Source: Streptomyces spirodelae (GTDB lineage Bacteria; Actinomycetota; Actinomycetes; Streptomycetales; Streptomycetaceae). From it: 64,000 bases of DNA. Position 1 is the first letter of the stretch. Each line of letters opens with the position of its first letter. Below the pieces are notes generated by a model. It worked only from the letters and a program-made list of their open reading frames with translations, was not told where the DNA came from and ran no database searches. Below are positions 8,318 to 16,653 of this stretch, in pieces. The position numbers and the translations under genes were made by a program. The stretch covers positions 1 to 64,000 of the forward strand of contig NZ_JAFFZN010000035.1 in NCBI RefSeq assembly GCF_017676385.1. The letters are read 5' to 3'.

Positions 8318-8910
8318 GTTCTTTCCTCCCTGGGGGCAGCCGACGCATTCGGCGGGTGCCCCGATTCTTCCTTGTCTCCACCGGCGGACCCGCTCGGGCC
8401 GTTCCGACCCGTTTCGGGGGGATTCACATCGACGTCGTCCAGGAAGGCGAGCATCCGGGTCAGCACCTTGACGCAGGCGGCCACCTCGGCCTCGGTCAGG
8501 TCGCCACCGACCTGGCGCAGCATGGCGTGCTCGCGCTCGTGGACGGCGCCGATGACGGTGCCGCCGGTCTCGGTCAGTCCGATCAGCGGGGAGCGCTGGT
8601 GGGCGGGGTTGGGCACGGCCTCGACCAGCCCCCGGGCCACCGCGTCGTTGACCATGCGCTGGACGAACTGACGGCTCAGCGCCTGGGCGCGGCCCATCTG
8701 CGGCACCGTCATCGGGCCGTGCTCGCGCACCAGGTCGAGGACGGCGCGCACACCGACGGCGAGTCCCTCGGCGGGTGCCGTCTGCTCGATCTTGCGGTGC
8801 GCACGCCGGTACAGCGGGCCCACCAGGTCGAAGATCTCCGCGAGCCGGTCGGCGAGCGCGTCCGGTGGGAGCGGGGATTGCTGCGGGTCGGGTGATGCGG
8901 CGTCCGTCAC
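8314..8910 (-). CDS. MarR-family transcriptional regulator
   Basis: A 198-residue protein with a MarR winged helix (about residues 55-120; MTVPQMGRAQALSRQFVQRMVNDAVARGLVEAVPNPAHQ reads as recognition helix plus wing). The C-terminal 30 residues are low complexity. It is divergent from the alpha/beta hydrolase gene; palindromes fill the 71-bp gap and are good candidates for its operator. Its stop overlaps the purC start. Linking a MarR repressor to purC by overlap is unusual and worth noting. Confidence 0.88.
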   Translation of the reverse strand: MTDAASPDPQQSPLPPDALADRLAEIFDLVGPLYRRAHRKIEQTAPAEGLAVGVRAVLDLVREHGPMTVPQMGRAQALSRQFVQRMVNDAVARGLVEAVPNPAHQRSPLIGLTETGGTVIGAVHEREHAMLRQVGGDLTEAEVAACVKVLTRMLAFLDDVDVNPPETGRNGPSGSAGGDKEESGHPPNASAAPREERT

Positions 8911-8922
8911 CCGACCATGATG

Positions 8923-8960
8923 ACACCTCGGTTGCCATTCTCTGTTGCCAACCGAGGTGT
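8923..8960. promoter_or_regulatory. palindromic operator between MarR and hydrolase genes
   Basis: Inverted repeat with 12-bp perfect arms (ACACCTCGGTTG and CAACCGAGGTGT) and a 14-nt spacer, located 13 bp upstream of the MarR start. It is a likely autoregulatory site of the MarR protein. Confidence 0.65.
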
Positions 8961-8964
8961 CGGA

Positions 8965-8983
8965 ATGACAACTTGGTTGTCAT
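8965..8983. promoter_or_regulatory. second palindrome overlapping the hydrolase start
   Basis: A perfect inverted repeat ATGACAAC-TTG-GTTGTCAT that covers the start codon of the hydrolase gene (8982). It shares the GTTG/CAAC core with the neighbouring palindrome. Binding here would block hydrolase expression directly. The absence of a Shine-Dalgarno sequence before ATG 8982 suggests a leaderless transcript. Confidence 0.6.
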
Positions 8984-9815
8984 GGTTGACCGTGATGCGC
9001 GTTCCCGGACGCTCTCCTTCTCCACCCCCGACGGCGCTCTCGCCTACCGCGACACCGGCACCGGGCAGCCGGTGGTCCTGCTGCACGGGGGCTTCCTCGA
9101 CCACACCATGTGGGAGGCGCAGATCGCCGCCCTCGCGCCGCGCTTCCGCGTCATCGCGCCGGACGCGCGCGGACACGGCGCCTCCGCCAACGCGACCCGC
9201 CCCTTCCGGCCCGCCGACGACCTCGCGGCCCTGCTCCGCCACCTCGACGCCGGACCGGCGGTCCTGGTCGGCCTCTCGATGGGCGGGGGCGTCGCGGTGG
9301 ACACCGCGCTCGAACATTCCGGTTCGGTCCGGGCCGTGGTGGTCAGCGGGGTCGGCACCAGCGAGCCCTTCTTCGAGGACCCGTGGAGCCAGGAGGTACT
9401 GGCGGCACAGCAGCGCGCCCTGACCGTCGGCGACGTCGAGGGCTGGGTCGCCGCCTTCCTGCGCTTCGCGGCCGGCCCGCACCGCGGCCTGGACGAGGTC
9501 GGCCCGGGCGTGGTGGAGCGGCTGCGTGCGATGGCCCTGCGGACGGTTGCCAAGCACACCGCCGAAGAGCCGGACCACCTGGTGCCGGTCCGGGACACCT
9601 GGCAGCGGGCCGCGAGGATCGACGTGCCGGTCCTTGCCGTCAACGGCGCCCTCGACTCCACCGACCACCTCGCCATGGCCGACCGCCTCGTGCGCACTGT
9701 CTCCGACGGCTGCACCGCCCCTGCGGTTGAGGGCGCGGCCCACTACCCCAACATGGAGAACCCCGCCGCCTTCAATGCCGCCCTGACCAACTTCTTGCGG
9801 GGCCTGCCGGAGTAG
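8982..9815 (+). CDS. alpha/beta hydrolase
   Basis: A 277-residue hydrolase. After LLHGGFLDHTMW (oxyanion region) comes the nucleophile elbow GLSMGG (Ser about residue 99). The acid is probably the Asp in NGALDSTDH, and the histidine is in GAAHYPNMENP near the C-terminus. The fold and motif order are those of the general alpha/beta hydrolase family. The substrate is unknown. The gene is divergent from a MarR regulator and its start lies in a palindrome, so expression is probably inducible by a small molecule. Confidence 0.9.
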   Translation: MVDRDARSRTLSFSTPDGALAYRDTGTGQPVVLLHGGFLDHTMWEAQIAALAPRFRVIAPDARGHGASANATRPFRPADDLAALLRHLDAGPAVLVGLSMGGGVAVDTALEHSGSVRAVVVSGVGTSEPFFEDPWSQEVLAAQQRALTVGDVEGWVAAFLRFAAGPHRGLDEVGPGVVERLRAMALRTVAKHTAEEPDHLVPVRDTWQRAARIDVPVLAVNGALDSTDHLAMADRLVRTVSDGCTAPAVEGAAHYPNMENPAAFNAALTNFLRGLPE

Positions 9816-9865
9816 GCGGGGGCCACACCACCACGCGTACCCCGCACGGGGGCTGCGCACAGGAG

Positions 9866-9951
9866 GACGCGCCCCGTCAGGGGCGCGGGGAACTGCGCGA
9901 CCAGCCACATCCCACCCGCAGCCTGCGACGAACAGCAAGGGGCACCCCCTG
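9866..9951 (+). repeat. dispersed intergenic repeat, copy 1
   Basis: This element starts with a hairpin (CGCGCCCC paired with GGGGCGCG) followed by GGGGAACTGCGCGA, then CAGCCACA and CAAGGGGCA motifs. A second copy with the same order of blocks is at 37879-37964 in the same orientation. Both follow the 3' end of a plus-strand gene. I recall similar elements as common in Streptomyces intergenic DNA. The hairpin could serve as a terminator. Confidence 0.75.
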
Positions 9952-9981
9952 CCCTGCGGCCAGCGCCCCAGCGGCCAGCGC

Positions 9982-11613
9982 CTAGTCCCGCTTACAAATG
10001 TGATCCAGCAAGTTGCTCGTGGCGCGCTGCACGCGGGAGTCGACGTACCCGGGGCGGTCCAGGGCCGGGGACCAGGCGAAGGTGCCGGAGGAGAAGACCA
10101 GCGCTCCGGACGGTGCGCGGTAGAGGGAGGTCTCCTGGTGCCGCAGGGTGCCGCCCCGGTCGTGATAGGGCGAGTGCGCCAGCAGAATGCGCGAGGTGTG
10201 CTCGGGGAGCGCCGTGCGGGGGTAGTACCGGTCGGCCTCACCCGCGACGAGGCCGGGCAGTTCGTCGCCCTCATAGGCGCCGGTGGCCTCCCACAGCCAG
10301 TGCTCGGCGTTGCGGACGATCAGGGGGTAGGGCTCGGCGACCTGGCCGGCGTACTGGATGCCCAGCAGCGCCTGCTCGGGTTCGCCCTGTTCACGCCAGA
10401 GTGCCGGGCGCCCGGGCCCGCGGCGTTTTCGGCAGGTCAGCAGCCGGTCGGGAGCTCCGGAAGGCAGCGCTTCCAGCTCGACCTGCCAGTACATGGTGTT
10501 GGCGGAGAGGAAGACCAGCGCGGTGCCACTGTCCCGGGCACGCTCGGCCGCCCGGCGCATGGGCACGGACCAGTACTCGTCGTGCCCGGGGAAGATCAGC
10601 CCCCGGTAGCGCGTCGGATCGAGGTGCCCGGCGTGCAGGTCTCGGGTCTCGGCGTAGGCCAGGTCGTAGCCGTACCGCTCGGCCCAGCGGATGAAGTCGT
10701 AGGCGTGCCCGACGTGCATGGGCAGCCCTGAGCCGGCGTAGGGGCGGTCGAAGGAGACGGTCATCGCGGCCTCGCTCTCGCCGAGCAGCCGTCCCCGGTC
10801 GTCCCAGGCGTGGTAGAGGCTGGCGCCGGTGCGGCCGTCCTCGGGGAAGAGGTTGTACGCCTGCCAGGTCACGTCCGGGAGGACGAGCAGCAGGTCGGCC
10901 GGGTCGCGGTCGCGGACGGTGAAGGGGATGTGCGAGCGGTGGCCGTCGGCGGTGGTCAGGACGGCGACGTAGGCGCCGGTCGACCAGTAGTCGGGGATCT
11001 GGAGCCGCCAGGAGAGCCACCAATGGTGACAGGAGACGGTGCGGTCCGCGGTGAGGGGTGCCGGCTGCATGATGCCGGACAACCGCGGACTGGTGGTGAT
11101 CTTCGTGGCGCCGACGCCGCCGTAGTGACCGATGCGGTAGACGTCGACGCTGAAGGGCTGCGGCGGATTGACGGTGATCCGGAAGTCGATGGACTCGCCC
11201 GGCGGAGTGCCGCCCGCCACGGAGGCGAAGCCCTTGATCTGGCAGCGCACATCGTCCGCCGAGGGCGGGGCACTGCCGGACAGGCCGCGGGTGCGGGGCC
11301 TGGGCACGGTCTGGCCGCCGCCCGCCAACTCGCGAACAAGTTCGGGAGTTCGGGAGGTCTGGCCCGGCGCCTGGTCCATGCAGTCCACATACCAGGGGAC
11401 GAGGCGGCCGTTCTCGAAGTAGTTCTCACTCACCCGCAGCCAGGGCAGCGGGCCCTGGCCGAAGGGATCGGTCACGGCGTGCGCCAGGGCACCCGACTCC
11501 CACCGCCGGATCGGCTCGGCCTCGCTGACGAGGTGTACGGACTGCTCGGTTCCCGCGGGCTGCTTGGTACGTTCGGCCTCGCGTACGGGCTGCCCGGTCC
11601 GCTCTGTTCCCAT
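9982..11613 (-). CDS. N,N-dimethylformamidase beta-subunit-like protein
   Basis: A 543-residue protein. ATG 11613 is preferred because GGGGAGGGAGCAGC precedes it; the frame is open to 11715. The central and C-terminal parts resemble the large-subunit family of dimethylformamidase: FSVDVYRIGHYGGVG, LLVLPDVTWQAYNLF, SFDRPYAGSGLPM, GHDEYWSVPMR and FLSANTMYWQVELE. Family members of this type are widespread and mostly uncharacterised. No signal peptide is evident. The real substrate is not predictable, and the gene stands alone between a repeat and the M48-like gene. Confidence 0.75.
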   Translation of the reverse strand: MGTERTGQPVREAERTKQPAGTEQSVHLVSEAEPIRRWESGALAHAVTDPFGQGPLPWLRVSENYFENGRLVPWYVDCMDQAPGQTSRTPELVRELAGGGQTVPRPRTRGLSGSAPPSADDVRCQIKGFASVAGGTPPGESIDFRITVNPPQPFSVDVYRIGHYGGVGATKITTSPRLSGIMQPAPLTADRTVSCHHWWLSWRLQIPDYWSTGAYVAVLTTADGHRSHIPFTVRDRDPADLLLVLPDVTWQAYNLFPEDGRTGASLYHAWDDRGRLLGESEAAMTVSFDRPYAGSGLPMHVGHAYDFIRWAERYGYDLAYAETRDLHAGHLDPTRYRGLIFPGHDEYWSVPMRRAAERARDSGTALVFLSANTMYWQVELEALPSGAPDRLLTCRKRRGPGRPALWREQGEPEQALLGIQYAGQVAEPYPLIVRNAEHWLWEATGAYEGDELPGLVAGEADRYYPRTALPEHTSRILLAHSPYHDRGGTLRHQETSLYRAPSGALVFSSGTFAWSPALDRPGYVDSRVQRATSNLLDHICKRD

Positions 11614-11745
11614 CGCTGCTCCCTCCCCGGCACCCTCGCTCCGCTCCACCGTGCTGCCGCTGTGCCGCGGGTGTGACGGCAGACAGCACATCACATTACG
11701 CAAGGGTGTGGTCACCCTTCGTCGCTAAATGGCTGGAGATGATCT

Positions 11746-14046
11746 TCAGACGAGCCGAACGGGCTTCTCCGGTCGTACCCCGACCTCCGCCAGCCAGTCG
11801 CGCAGCCCGGCCGTCTGGCCGTCCTCGACGAGTGCGAGCACCAGTGCGGCCAGCTCGGTGGTGCGCCGACCGTCGACGTACAGCGCCGGACCGTCCAGCC
11901 AGTCCAGACCCGCTGTCGCTCCCGCCGTGTCGACGGCGGCGCAGCAGATGGCGGCGGTGACGTGGTCGGCCAGCAACTCCTTGCCGCCGCGCGGCGGCTG
12001 GAGCGGCAGCCCCATCGGGGCCAGGGGCGCGAGGTGTGTGCTCCCCGCACCCGGCTCCACCCCCGCGCCGGGGCTCGCACCGATGACCCCGGGGGCGCTC
12101 ACCACTTCGGCACGCGCCACCTCCGCACTGATACGCGCGGCCAACGCGTCGATCCCGCCCGGTGAAGCGAACCGGTCCAGCACCCGAGCCAGCGTCGGCC
12201 CCGCCAGACCGTGGTCGGTCCCGCCGGCGGGCGCGGCCCTGCCACCTGCACCGGGCGTGACCGTGCCATCTGCACCGGGCGCGGGCCTGCCATCTGTGCC
12301 GGGCGCGGCCCTGCCGACATGGGCAGGCGCGGGCGTCCCCTCCTCGGCGGACGTGGATCTCGCACCGTCGCCGGACGTGGATCTGCCGCTGTCGGCGGAC
12401 CTGGACCCGCCGTTGTCGGCGTACGTGTGTCTGCCGTCGTCGGCGCGAGCCGATACGGCAGCGTCCGGGGGCGGTCTGCCATGGTCGGGGGTCGACGGGA
12501 CGGGCCCGACGGAGGATCTGGGCGCGGCACCGACGGTGGTCGCCTTCGGCGCCGGGTGGCCGACCGCCAGCGGGGCGGCGGCGGTCTCGACCGGCTGCGG
12601 CTCAGGGACCTGTTCCTGCGGCTCCGCGTCCTGTTCCCGCGGCTCCGGGGCCTGCTGCGGAGGGCCGATCGTGTCCAGCACCGCGAAGAGCCGGGACGCC
12701 TCCGCGCGCCAGATGCGGTCGACGACCTCCTCCGGATACGCCGCCCAGTCCACCGGCGTCCACTCCGGCGCCGCCCCACCCGGCCCTCCGGTCGCCGGAA
12801 GCGGGGGGCGCGGCCCGAGGAAGAGGCGCGCCGCGAGCAGTGAGACGGCGCCGTCCACGGCGCCCGGCTCCTTGAGCAGATCGCAGGCGGGACGCTCGCC
12901 GAGCCGCGAAGTGAAGCCCTCGGCGAGCCGGTCGCGGCGGGACAGCTCGGTCAGCGCCGAGACCACCCCCGCGTCCAGCCGGGTGGGCCACAGTCCGAGC
13001 CGCCAGGCGGGCAGCGCCACCCGGGTCAGCAGCCGATCCCACCCGGCGTAGGCGAGGCCGACCTGTTCCTGGGCCGCGACCCGCAGCCCGTGGTCGACGG
13101 CCTGGGCGCGGTCGGCGGCGGCAGCGGCCACGCCCTGTTCCATCGCGGCGGCGTGCGGGCCCGCTGCCCGGAGCATCAGCCGGGCGACCGGTCCCACCAT
13201 GCGGTGCACCACCTGGCGCACTGCGGCGGCGCCCTTGTGCGCCACGCCGCCGAGCGGCCCGTACGACCCGAGGAGCGCCGACGACCCCGGCGACCCCGGT
13301 ACCCCCGACCCATGCGCCTCCGGCGGTCCCGGCGCCTCCGGCGGTCCCGGTCCCCCGGGTGGTCCCGTGCCCCAGGCCGAGGCGTGGCCCGGGCCCGAGC
13401 CGGCGTCCGCGGTCAGCACGGAGTTGGCCACCGCCGCGTCCAGGCCCCGTACGAAGCGCCGCGCCGCAGCTATGTCGGGGTGTGCCGAGGGGCCGGTGCC
13501 CGCGACGACGGGCGCGAGCAGGGCCCGCAGTTCGGCGACGCGCATCCACCACAGGAACGGCGAGCCGATGACCAGCACCGGGGCGGCCCCGCGCCGCCCA
13601 CCCTCGCCGGGGTCCGTGCCGAGGTGTGCGCGGTCCTCCAGCCAGCTGTCGCAGTCCGGGGTGAGCGCGATGGCGGACGGCGCCGGGACCTCCATACGGT
13701 CGGCCAGGTCACGGACCAGGGCGTGCAGGTCGGGCGCCGCGCGCTCCTCCACCGGCACGGTCGGCGAGACGGCGGGGCGGCCCCGGGCGATGACGAGCCC
13801 GGCGACAGCGGCACAGGCCAGCGCTGCGACGGCGAGTGAGGTGACCGACCAGCGGGCCGCGTCCCAGCCGGGGCCGGGGCCGAGTTGGCCCGTCGTACGC
13901 CCGACCCACAGGATCACCGCTGCGGCGGCCGGGAGCAGGGCGACGGCGAGCGCCGTGCCACGCACCCGGAGCACGGCGAGCGCGTGGGCGCGCGCCGAGC
14001 GCGCGACCGTCCGCCGGCCGGGGACAGGACCATCCGAACCGCTCAC
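11746..14046 (-). CDS. membrane protein, M48-peptidase-like without visible HExxH
   Basis: A 766-residue protein with two N-terminal membrane helices (about residues 28-46 and 70-90) and a region like the juxtamembrane part of M48 peptidases (DLHALVRDLADRMEVPAPSAIALTPDC). Where an M48 zinc motif would be expected after FLWWMR, the sequence reads RVAELRALLAPVVAG, with no HExxH. About residues 535-606 are nine octapeptide repeats. The C-terminal 160 residues form a separate domain, including LDRFASPGGIDALAARISAEVARA. Homology to M48 is inferred only from sequence flavour and could be wrong. It is probably a membrane-anchored, non-catalytic protein. Confidence 0.6.
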   Translation of the reverse strand: MSGSDGPVPGRRTVARSARAHALAVLRVRGTALAVALLPAAAAVILWVGRTTGQLGPGPGWDAARWSVTSLAVAALACAAVAGLVIARGRPAVSPTVPVEERAAPDLHALVRDLADRMEVPAPSAIALTPDCDSWLEDRAHLGTDPGEGGRRGAAPVLVIGSPFLWWMRVAELRALLAPVVAGTGPSAHPDIAAARRFVRGLDAAVANSVLTADAGSGPGHASAWGTGPPGGPGPPEAPGPPEAHGSGVPGSPGSSALLGSYGPLGGVAHKGAAAVRQVVHRMVGPVARLMLRAAGPHAAAMEQGVAAAAADRAQAVDHGLRVAAQEQVGLAYAGWDRLLTRVALPAWRLGLWPTRLDAGVVSALTELSRRDRLAEGFTSRLGERPACDLLKEPGAVDGAVSLLAARLFLGPRPPLPATGGPGGAAPEWTPVDWAAYPEEVVDRIWRAEASRLFAVLDTIGPPQQAPEPREQDAEPQEQVPEPQPVETAAAPLAVGHPAPKATTVGAAPRSSVGPVPSTPDHGRPPPDAAVSARADDGRHTYADNGGSRSADSGRSTSGDGARSTSAEEGTPAPAHVGRAAPGTDGRPAPGADGTVTPGAGGRAAPAGGTDHGLAGPTLARVLDRFASPGGIDALAARISAEVARAEVVSAPGVIGASPGAGVEPGAGSTHLAPLAPMGLPLQPPRGGKELLADHVTAAICCAAVDTAGATAGLDWLDGPALYVDGRRTTELAALVLALVEDGQTAGLRDWLAEVGVRPEKPVRLV
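12229..12444 (-). repeat. nine 24-bp repeats encoding octapeptides
   Basis: Nine contiguous 24-nt units encode octapeptides of the form (A/G)-x-(D/G)-G-R-x-x-(P/S), for example ADSGRSTS, GTDGRPAP and GAGGRAAP. They form a linker within the M48-like membrane protein and are likely disordered. Confidence 0.75.
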
Positions 14047-14413
14047 GTCTCACCCCCGCACCTTCCGGACCGCAGCCGGGCTCTCCGGCTTCCATCCACT
14101 GTGTCACCGCGCACCGACACCGCAATGCGCGCTGCGCCAGACGACGGACGGTCCGAACGGCGGTCGGCCGGACCGCGCGCGAGCAGCCCCTGTCTGCCCG
14201 CACACCACCCCGCGGCGGCCCGGCGGCGGCCTCACGGCGCTTGTTCGGCACCATAGTTGGGGCGTGCGCGTGCGTCAGCCGTAAGCGGGCGTCGTCACTC
14301 GATGGAATGGCTTTGGGGAGAGCTCTTACCCGGGCGGGGCCGGGGGTATATGGACACGACCTCCGAACACTCCGTCGAGGAGCCCGGTCGCACCACCCCG
14401 CCGGGCGGCCGGA
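14047..14413. other. intergenic region, no gene seen
   Basis: This interval separates the M48-like gene from the end of purD, both on the minus strand. Short open frames exist on the plus strand but run into purD antisense and lack convincing ribosome-binding sites. It should contain the promoter of the M48-like gene near 14047-14150. I see no strong hairpin or repeat. Confidence 0.4.
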
Positions 14414-15688
14414 TCAGCCCTCCGCGGCCTCGGCCGCGGCCCGCCGGGCGATGTCCGTGCGGTGGTGCGAGCCCGCCAGCCGGACGCGGCCGACCGCCGC
14501 GTACGCCCGCTCCCGTGCCTCGGTCAGATCCGCGCCGGTCGCGGTGACCGACAGGACCCGGCCGCCCGCGCTGCGGACCGTACCGTCCTCGTCGGCCCTC
14601 GTGCCCGCGTGCAGCACGTACGCCTGCGGACCGTCCACGCGTTCGATCTCCGCCAGCCCCTCGATGACATCACCCGTACGGGGCTTCGCCGGGTAGCCGT
14701 GGGCCGCGACCACGACGGTGACCGCCGCGCCGTCGCTCCAGCGCAGCTCCGGGAAGTCCGCGAGCGCTCCGGTCGCCGCCGCGTACAGCAGCCCGCCCAG
14801 CGGCGTGCGCAGCCGGGCCAGCACCGCCTGCGTCTCCGGGTCGCCGAACCGGGCGTTGAACTCGATGACCCGCACCCCGCGCGAGGTGAGCGCGAGGCCC
14901 GCGTACAGCAGCCCGGAGAAGGGGGTGCCGCGGCGGCGCAGTTCGGCGACGGTCGGCTCCAGGACCGTCGTGGTGATCTCGTCCACCAGCTTCGGGTCCG
15001 CCCACGGCAGCGGCGAGTACGCGCCCATGCCTCCGGTGTTGGGGCCCTCGTCGGCGTCGTAGGCGCGCTTGAAGTCCTGCGCGGGCTGGAGGGGCACGAC
15101 GGTCTCGCCGTCGGTCACCGCGAAGAGGGAGACCTCGGGACCGTCCAGGAACTCCTCGATCACGACGGCGCCGCCGCAGGCGCGGGCGTGGGCACGTGCC
15201 TGCTCGATGTCGTCGGTCACCACGACGCCCTTGCCCGCGGCCAGACCGTCGTCCTTGACGACGTAGGGCGGGCCGAACGCGTCCAGCGCGGTGTCGGCCT
15301 CCTCGGGCGTGGTGCACACATAGCTGCGCGCCGTGGGCACGCCGGCTCCGGCCATGACGTCCTTGGCGAACGCCTTGGAACCCTCCAGCATGGCCGCCTC
15401 GGCCGACGGCCCGAAGACGGGGATGCCACGCGCGCGTACCGCGTCGGCGACGCCCGCGACCAGCGGGGCCTCGGGGCCGATGACGACCAGGTCGGCGCCG
15501 ACCTGGTCGGAAGCGGCGAGCGCGGCGACCGCCTCGCCGTCGAGCGCGTCCACCGTGTGCGGTGTGGCCACCTCGGCGGTACCGGCGTTGCCGGGCGCGC
15601 AGTGCACCGCGCTGACCTCGGGGTCGAGGGAGAGCGAGCGACAGATTGCGTGTTCGCGGGCACCGCCGCCAATGACCAGAATCCTCAC
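14414..15688 (-). CDS. purD: phosphoribosylamine-glycine ligase (GAR synthetase)
   Basis: A 424-residue ATP-grasp ligase that joins phosphoribosylamine to glycine. The N-terminus MRILVIGGGAREHAI is diagnostic. ATP-grasp features include YVVKDDGLAAGKGVVV, the acidic GPEVSLFAVTDG and the metal-binding FNARFGDPETQ. Length is typical. It is on the same strand as purC, 6 kb upstream of it, and divergent from the SLATT-type gene. Confidence 0.97.
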   Translation of the reverse strand: MRILVIGGGAREHAICRSLSLDPEVSAVHCAPGNAGTAEVATPHTVDALDGEAVAALAASDQVGADLVVIGPEAPLVAGVADAVRARGIPVFGPSAEAAMLEGSKAFAKDVMAGAGVPTARSYVCTTPEEADTALDAFGPPYVVKDDGLAAGKGVVVTDDIEQARAHARACGGAVVIEEFLDGPEVSLFAVTDGETVVPLQPAQDFKRAYDADEGPNTGGMGAYSPLPWADPKLVDEITTTVLEPTVAELRRRGTPFSGLLYAGLALTSRGVRVIEFNARFGDPETQAVLARLRTPLGGLLYAAATGALADFPELRWSDGAAVTVVVAAHGYPAKPRTGDVIEGLAEIERVDGPQAYVLHAGTRADEDGTVRSAGGRVLSVTATGADLTEARERAYAAVGRVRLAGSHHRTDIARRAAAEAAEG

Positions 15689-15874
15689 GCCGCCAACCCT
15701 AGCGGTCCGCGCGACCGCCCTTGTGCGGCCCTTACGAGTGACACGGTGGCGCCCTATACCCGACCAGGCGCCACTTCTGGGGGGAAATCGGCGCGGATCA
15801 GCATCGTGGTCCCACTTTTGGCGGTAGGAAGGGAGGCCGCCGGAAACGCGTGGAACACGACGAAGGAGCAGTGG

Positions 15875-16570
15875 GTGAAGCGGGTCAAGCAGCCGGATCT
15901 GCTGGGGCGGGGGTTCCCGTCCGGGGACTGGAACGAGCCCGCCGAGCGCCTCGAAGAGCTGTACCAGTGGGTGGAGCAGGAGGCGATGCGCCTCGTCGAG
16001 TGGTATCTGACCGACCGGGTACGCAAGCGCCGGTGGGCCCGGCTGCTGCGCGGCGGGGTGGTGGTGGGCGCCGCGGTGGGCGCGCTGGTGCCGCTCGCCG
16101 ACCTCGCGGGCGTCGCCTTAGCGCAGGGGCGCTCCGGCTACGTCGGTTACCTCGCCCTGCTGTTCGCCGCCGTGTGCGCTCTCGCCGACCGCTGGCTCGG
16201 GCTGACGTCGGGGTGGATGCGGGATGTCGCCGCCGCGCTCGCCGTGCACCGGCGGCTGGAGGTGCTGCGCTACGAGTGGGCCGCCGAGAACGTCCGCGAG
16301 GTGCTCGGCCCCGCCGAGGGCACGGCCGGGGAGGCGGCGGAGCGGGCGCTGGCCGTGCTCCGCCGCTTCTCGGAGGACGTGAACGAGACCGTACGGGCCG
16401 AGACGGTGGACTGGATGGTCTCGTTCCGTACTGCGGGCTCCCCCCTCGCACTGGCCTCGCAGAGCGCGGGCCCCGGGTTGCGGGGCGCCCCGGTGCGCAG
16501 GCTGCCCCCGCCGCCGAACGGCCCCGGGGGCTGGGCCACCATGCCGCGGCAGCGGCCGCCCGGCGGCTGA
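15875..16570 (+). CDS. SLATT-type two-TM membrane protein with TTA codon
   Basis: A 231-residue protein with GTG start at 15875 behind AAGGAG. After a helical N-terminus (ERLEELYQWVEQEAMRLVEWYLTDRVRKRRWARLLR) it has two close membrane helices (about residues 57-78 and 90-110). A long amphipathic helix (MRDVAAALAVHRRLEVLRYEW) and a Pro/Gly-rich tail follow. This layout matches SLATT domains, proposed pore-forming effectors linked to nucleotide-signalling immunity. No nucleotidyltransferase or SLOG gene is adjacent. Codon 82 (16118-16120) is TTA, so translation should depend on the bldA leucyl-tRNA in Streptomyces. Confidence 0.72.
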   Translation: MKRVKQPDLLGRGFPSGDWNEPAERLEELYQWVEQEAMRLVEWYLTDRVRKRRWARLLRGGVVVGAAVGALVPLADLAGVALAQGRSGYVGYLALLFAAVCALADRWLGLTSGWMRDVAAALAVHRRLEVLRYEWAAENVREVLGPAEGTAGEAAERALAVLRRFSEDVNETVRAETVDWMVSFRTAGSPLALASQSAGPGLRGAPVRRLPPPPNGPGGWATMPRQRPPGG

Positions 16571-16620
16571 CGGCGAGGGGTCACCGGTCTGCCCCCGGCG
16601 GCCGACGTCCGCAGGTCACC

Positions 16621-16653
16621 GATCAGCCGAAGACGATCAGCCGAAGACGATCA
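16621..16653. repeat. 14-bp tandem duplication over a stop codon
   Basis: The 14-bp unit GATCAGCCGAAGAC occurs twice in tandem plus a 5-bp remnant. The stop codon of the minus-strand gene (16637-16639) lies inside the duplication, so the last codons and the stop are present twice. Confidence 0.8.

Noticed and set aside
11614..11715. Upstream extension of the dimethylformamidase-like protein to 11715
   Set aside because: ATG 11613 has a strong ribosome-binding site; the extension reads as low-quality protein.
12229..12444. CRISPR-like regular repeats
   Set aside because: The 24-bp units are contiguous, in frame and encode octapeptides within a gene; there are no spacers.
14462..16570. Long plus-strand frame that includes the SLATT gene and runs antisense to purD
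   Set aside because: The part over purD is antisense without family motifs. The real gene begins at GTG 15875 with a ribosome-binding site.
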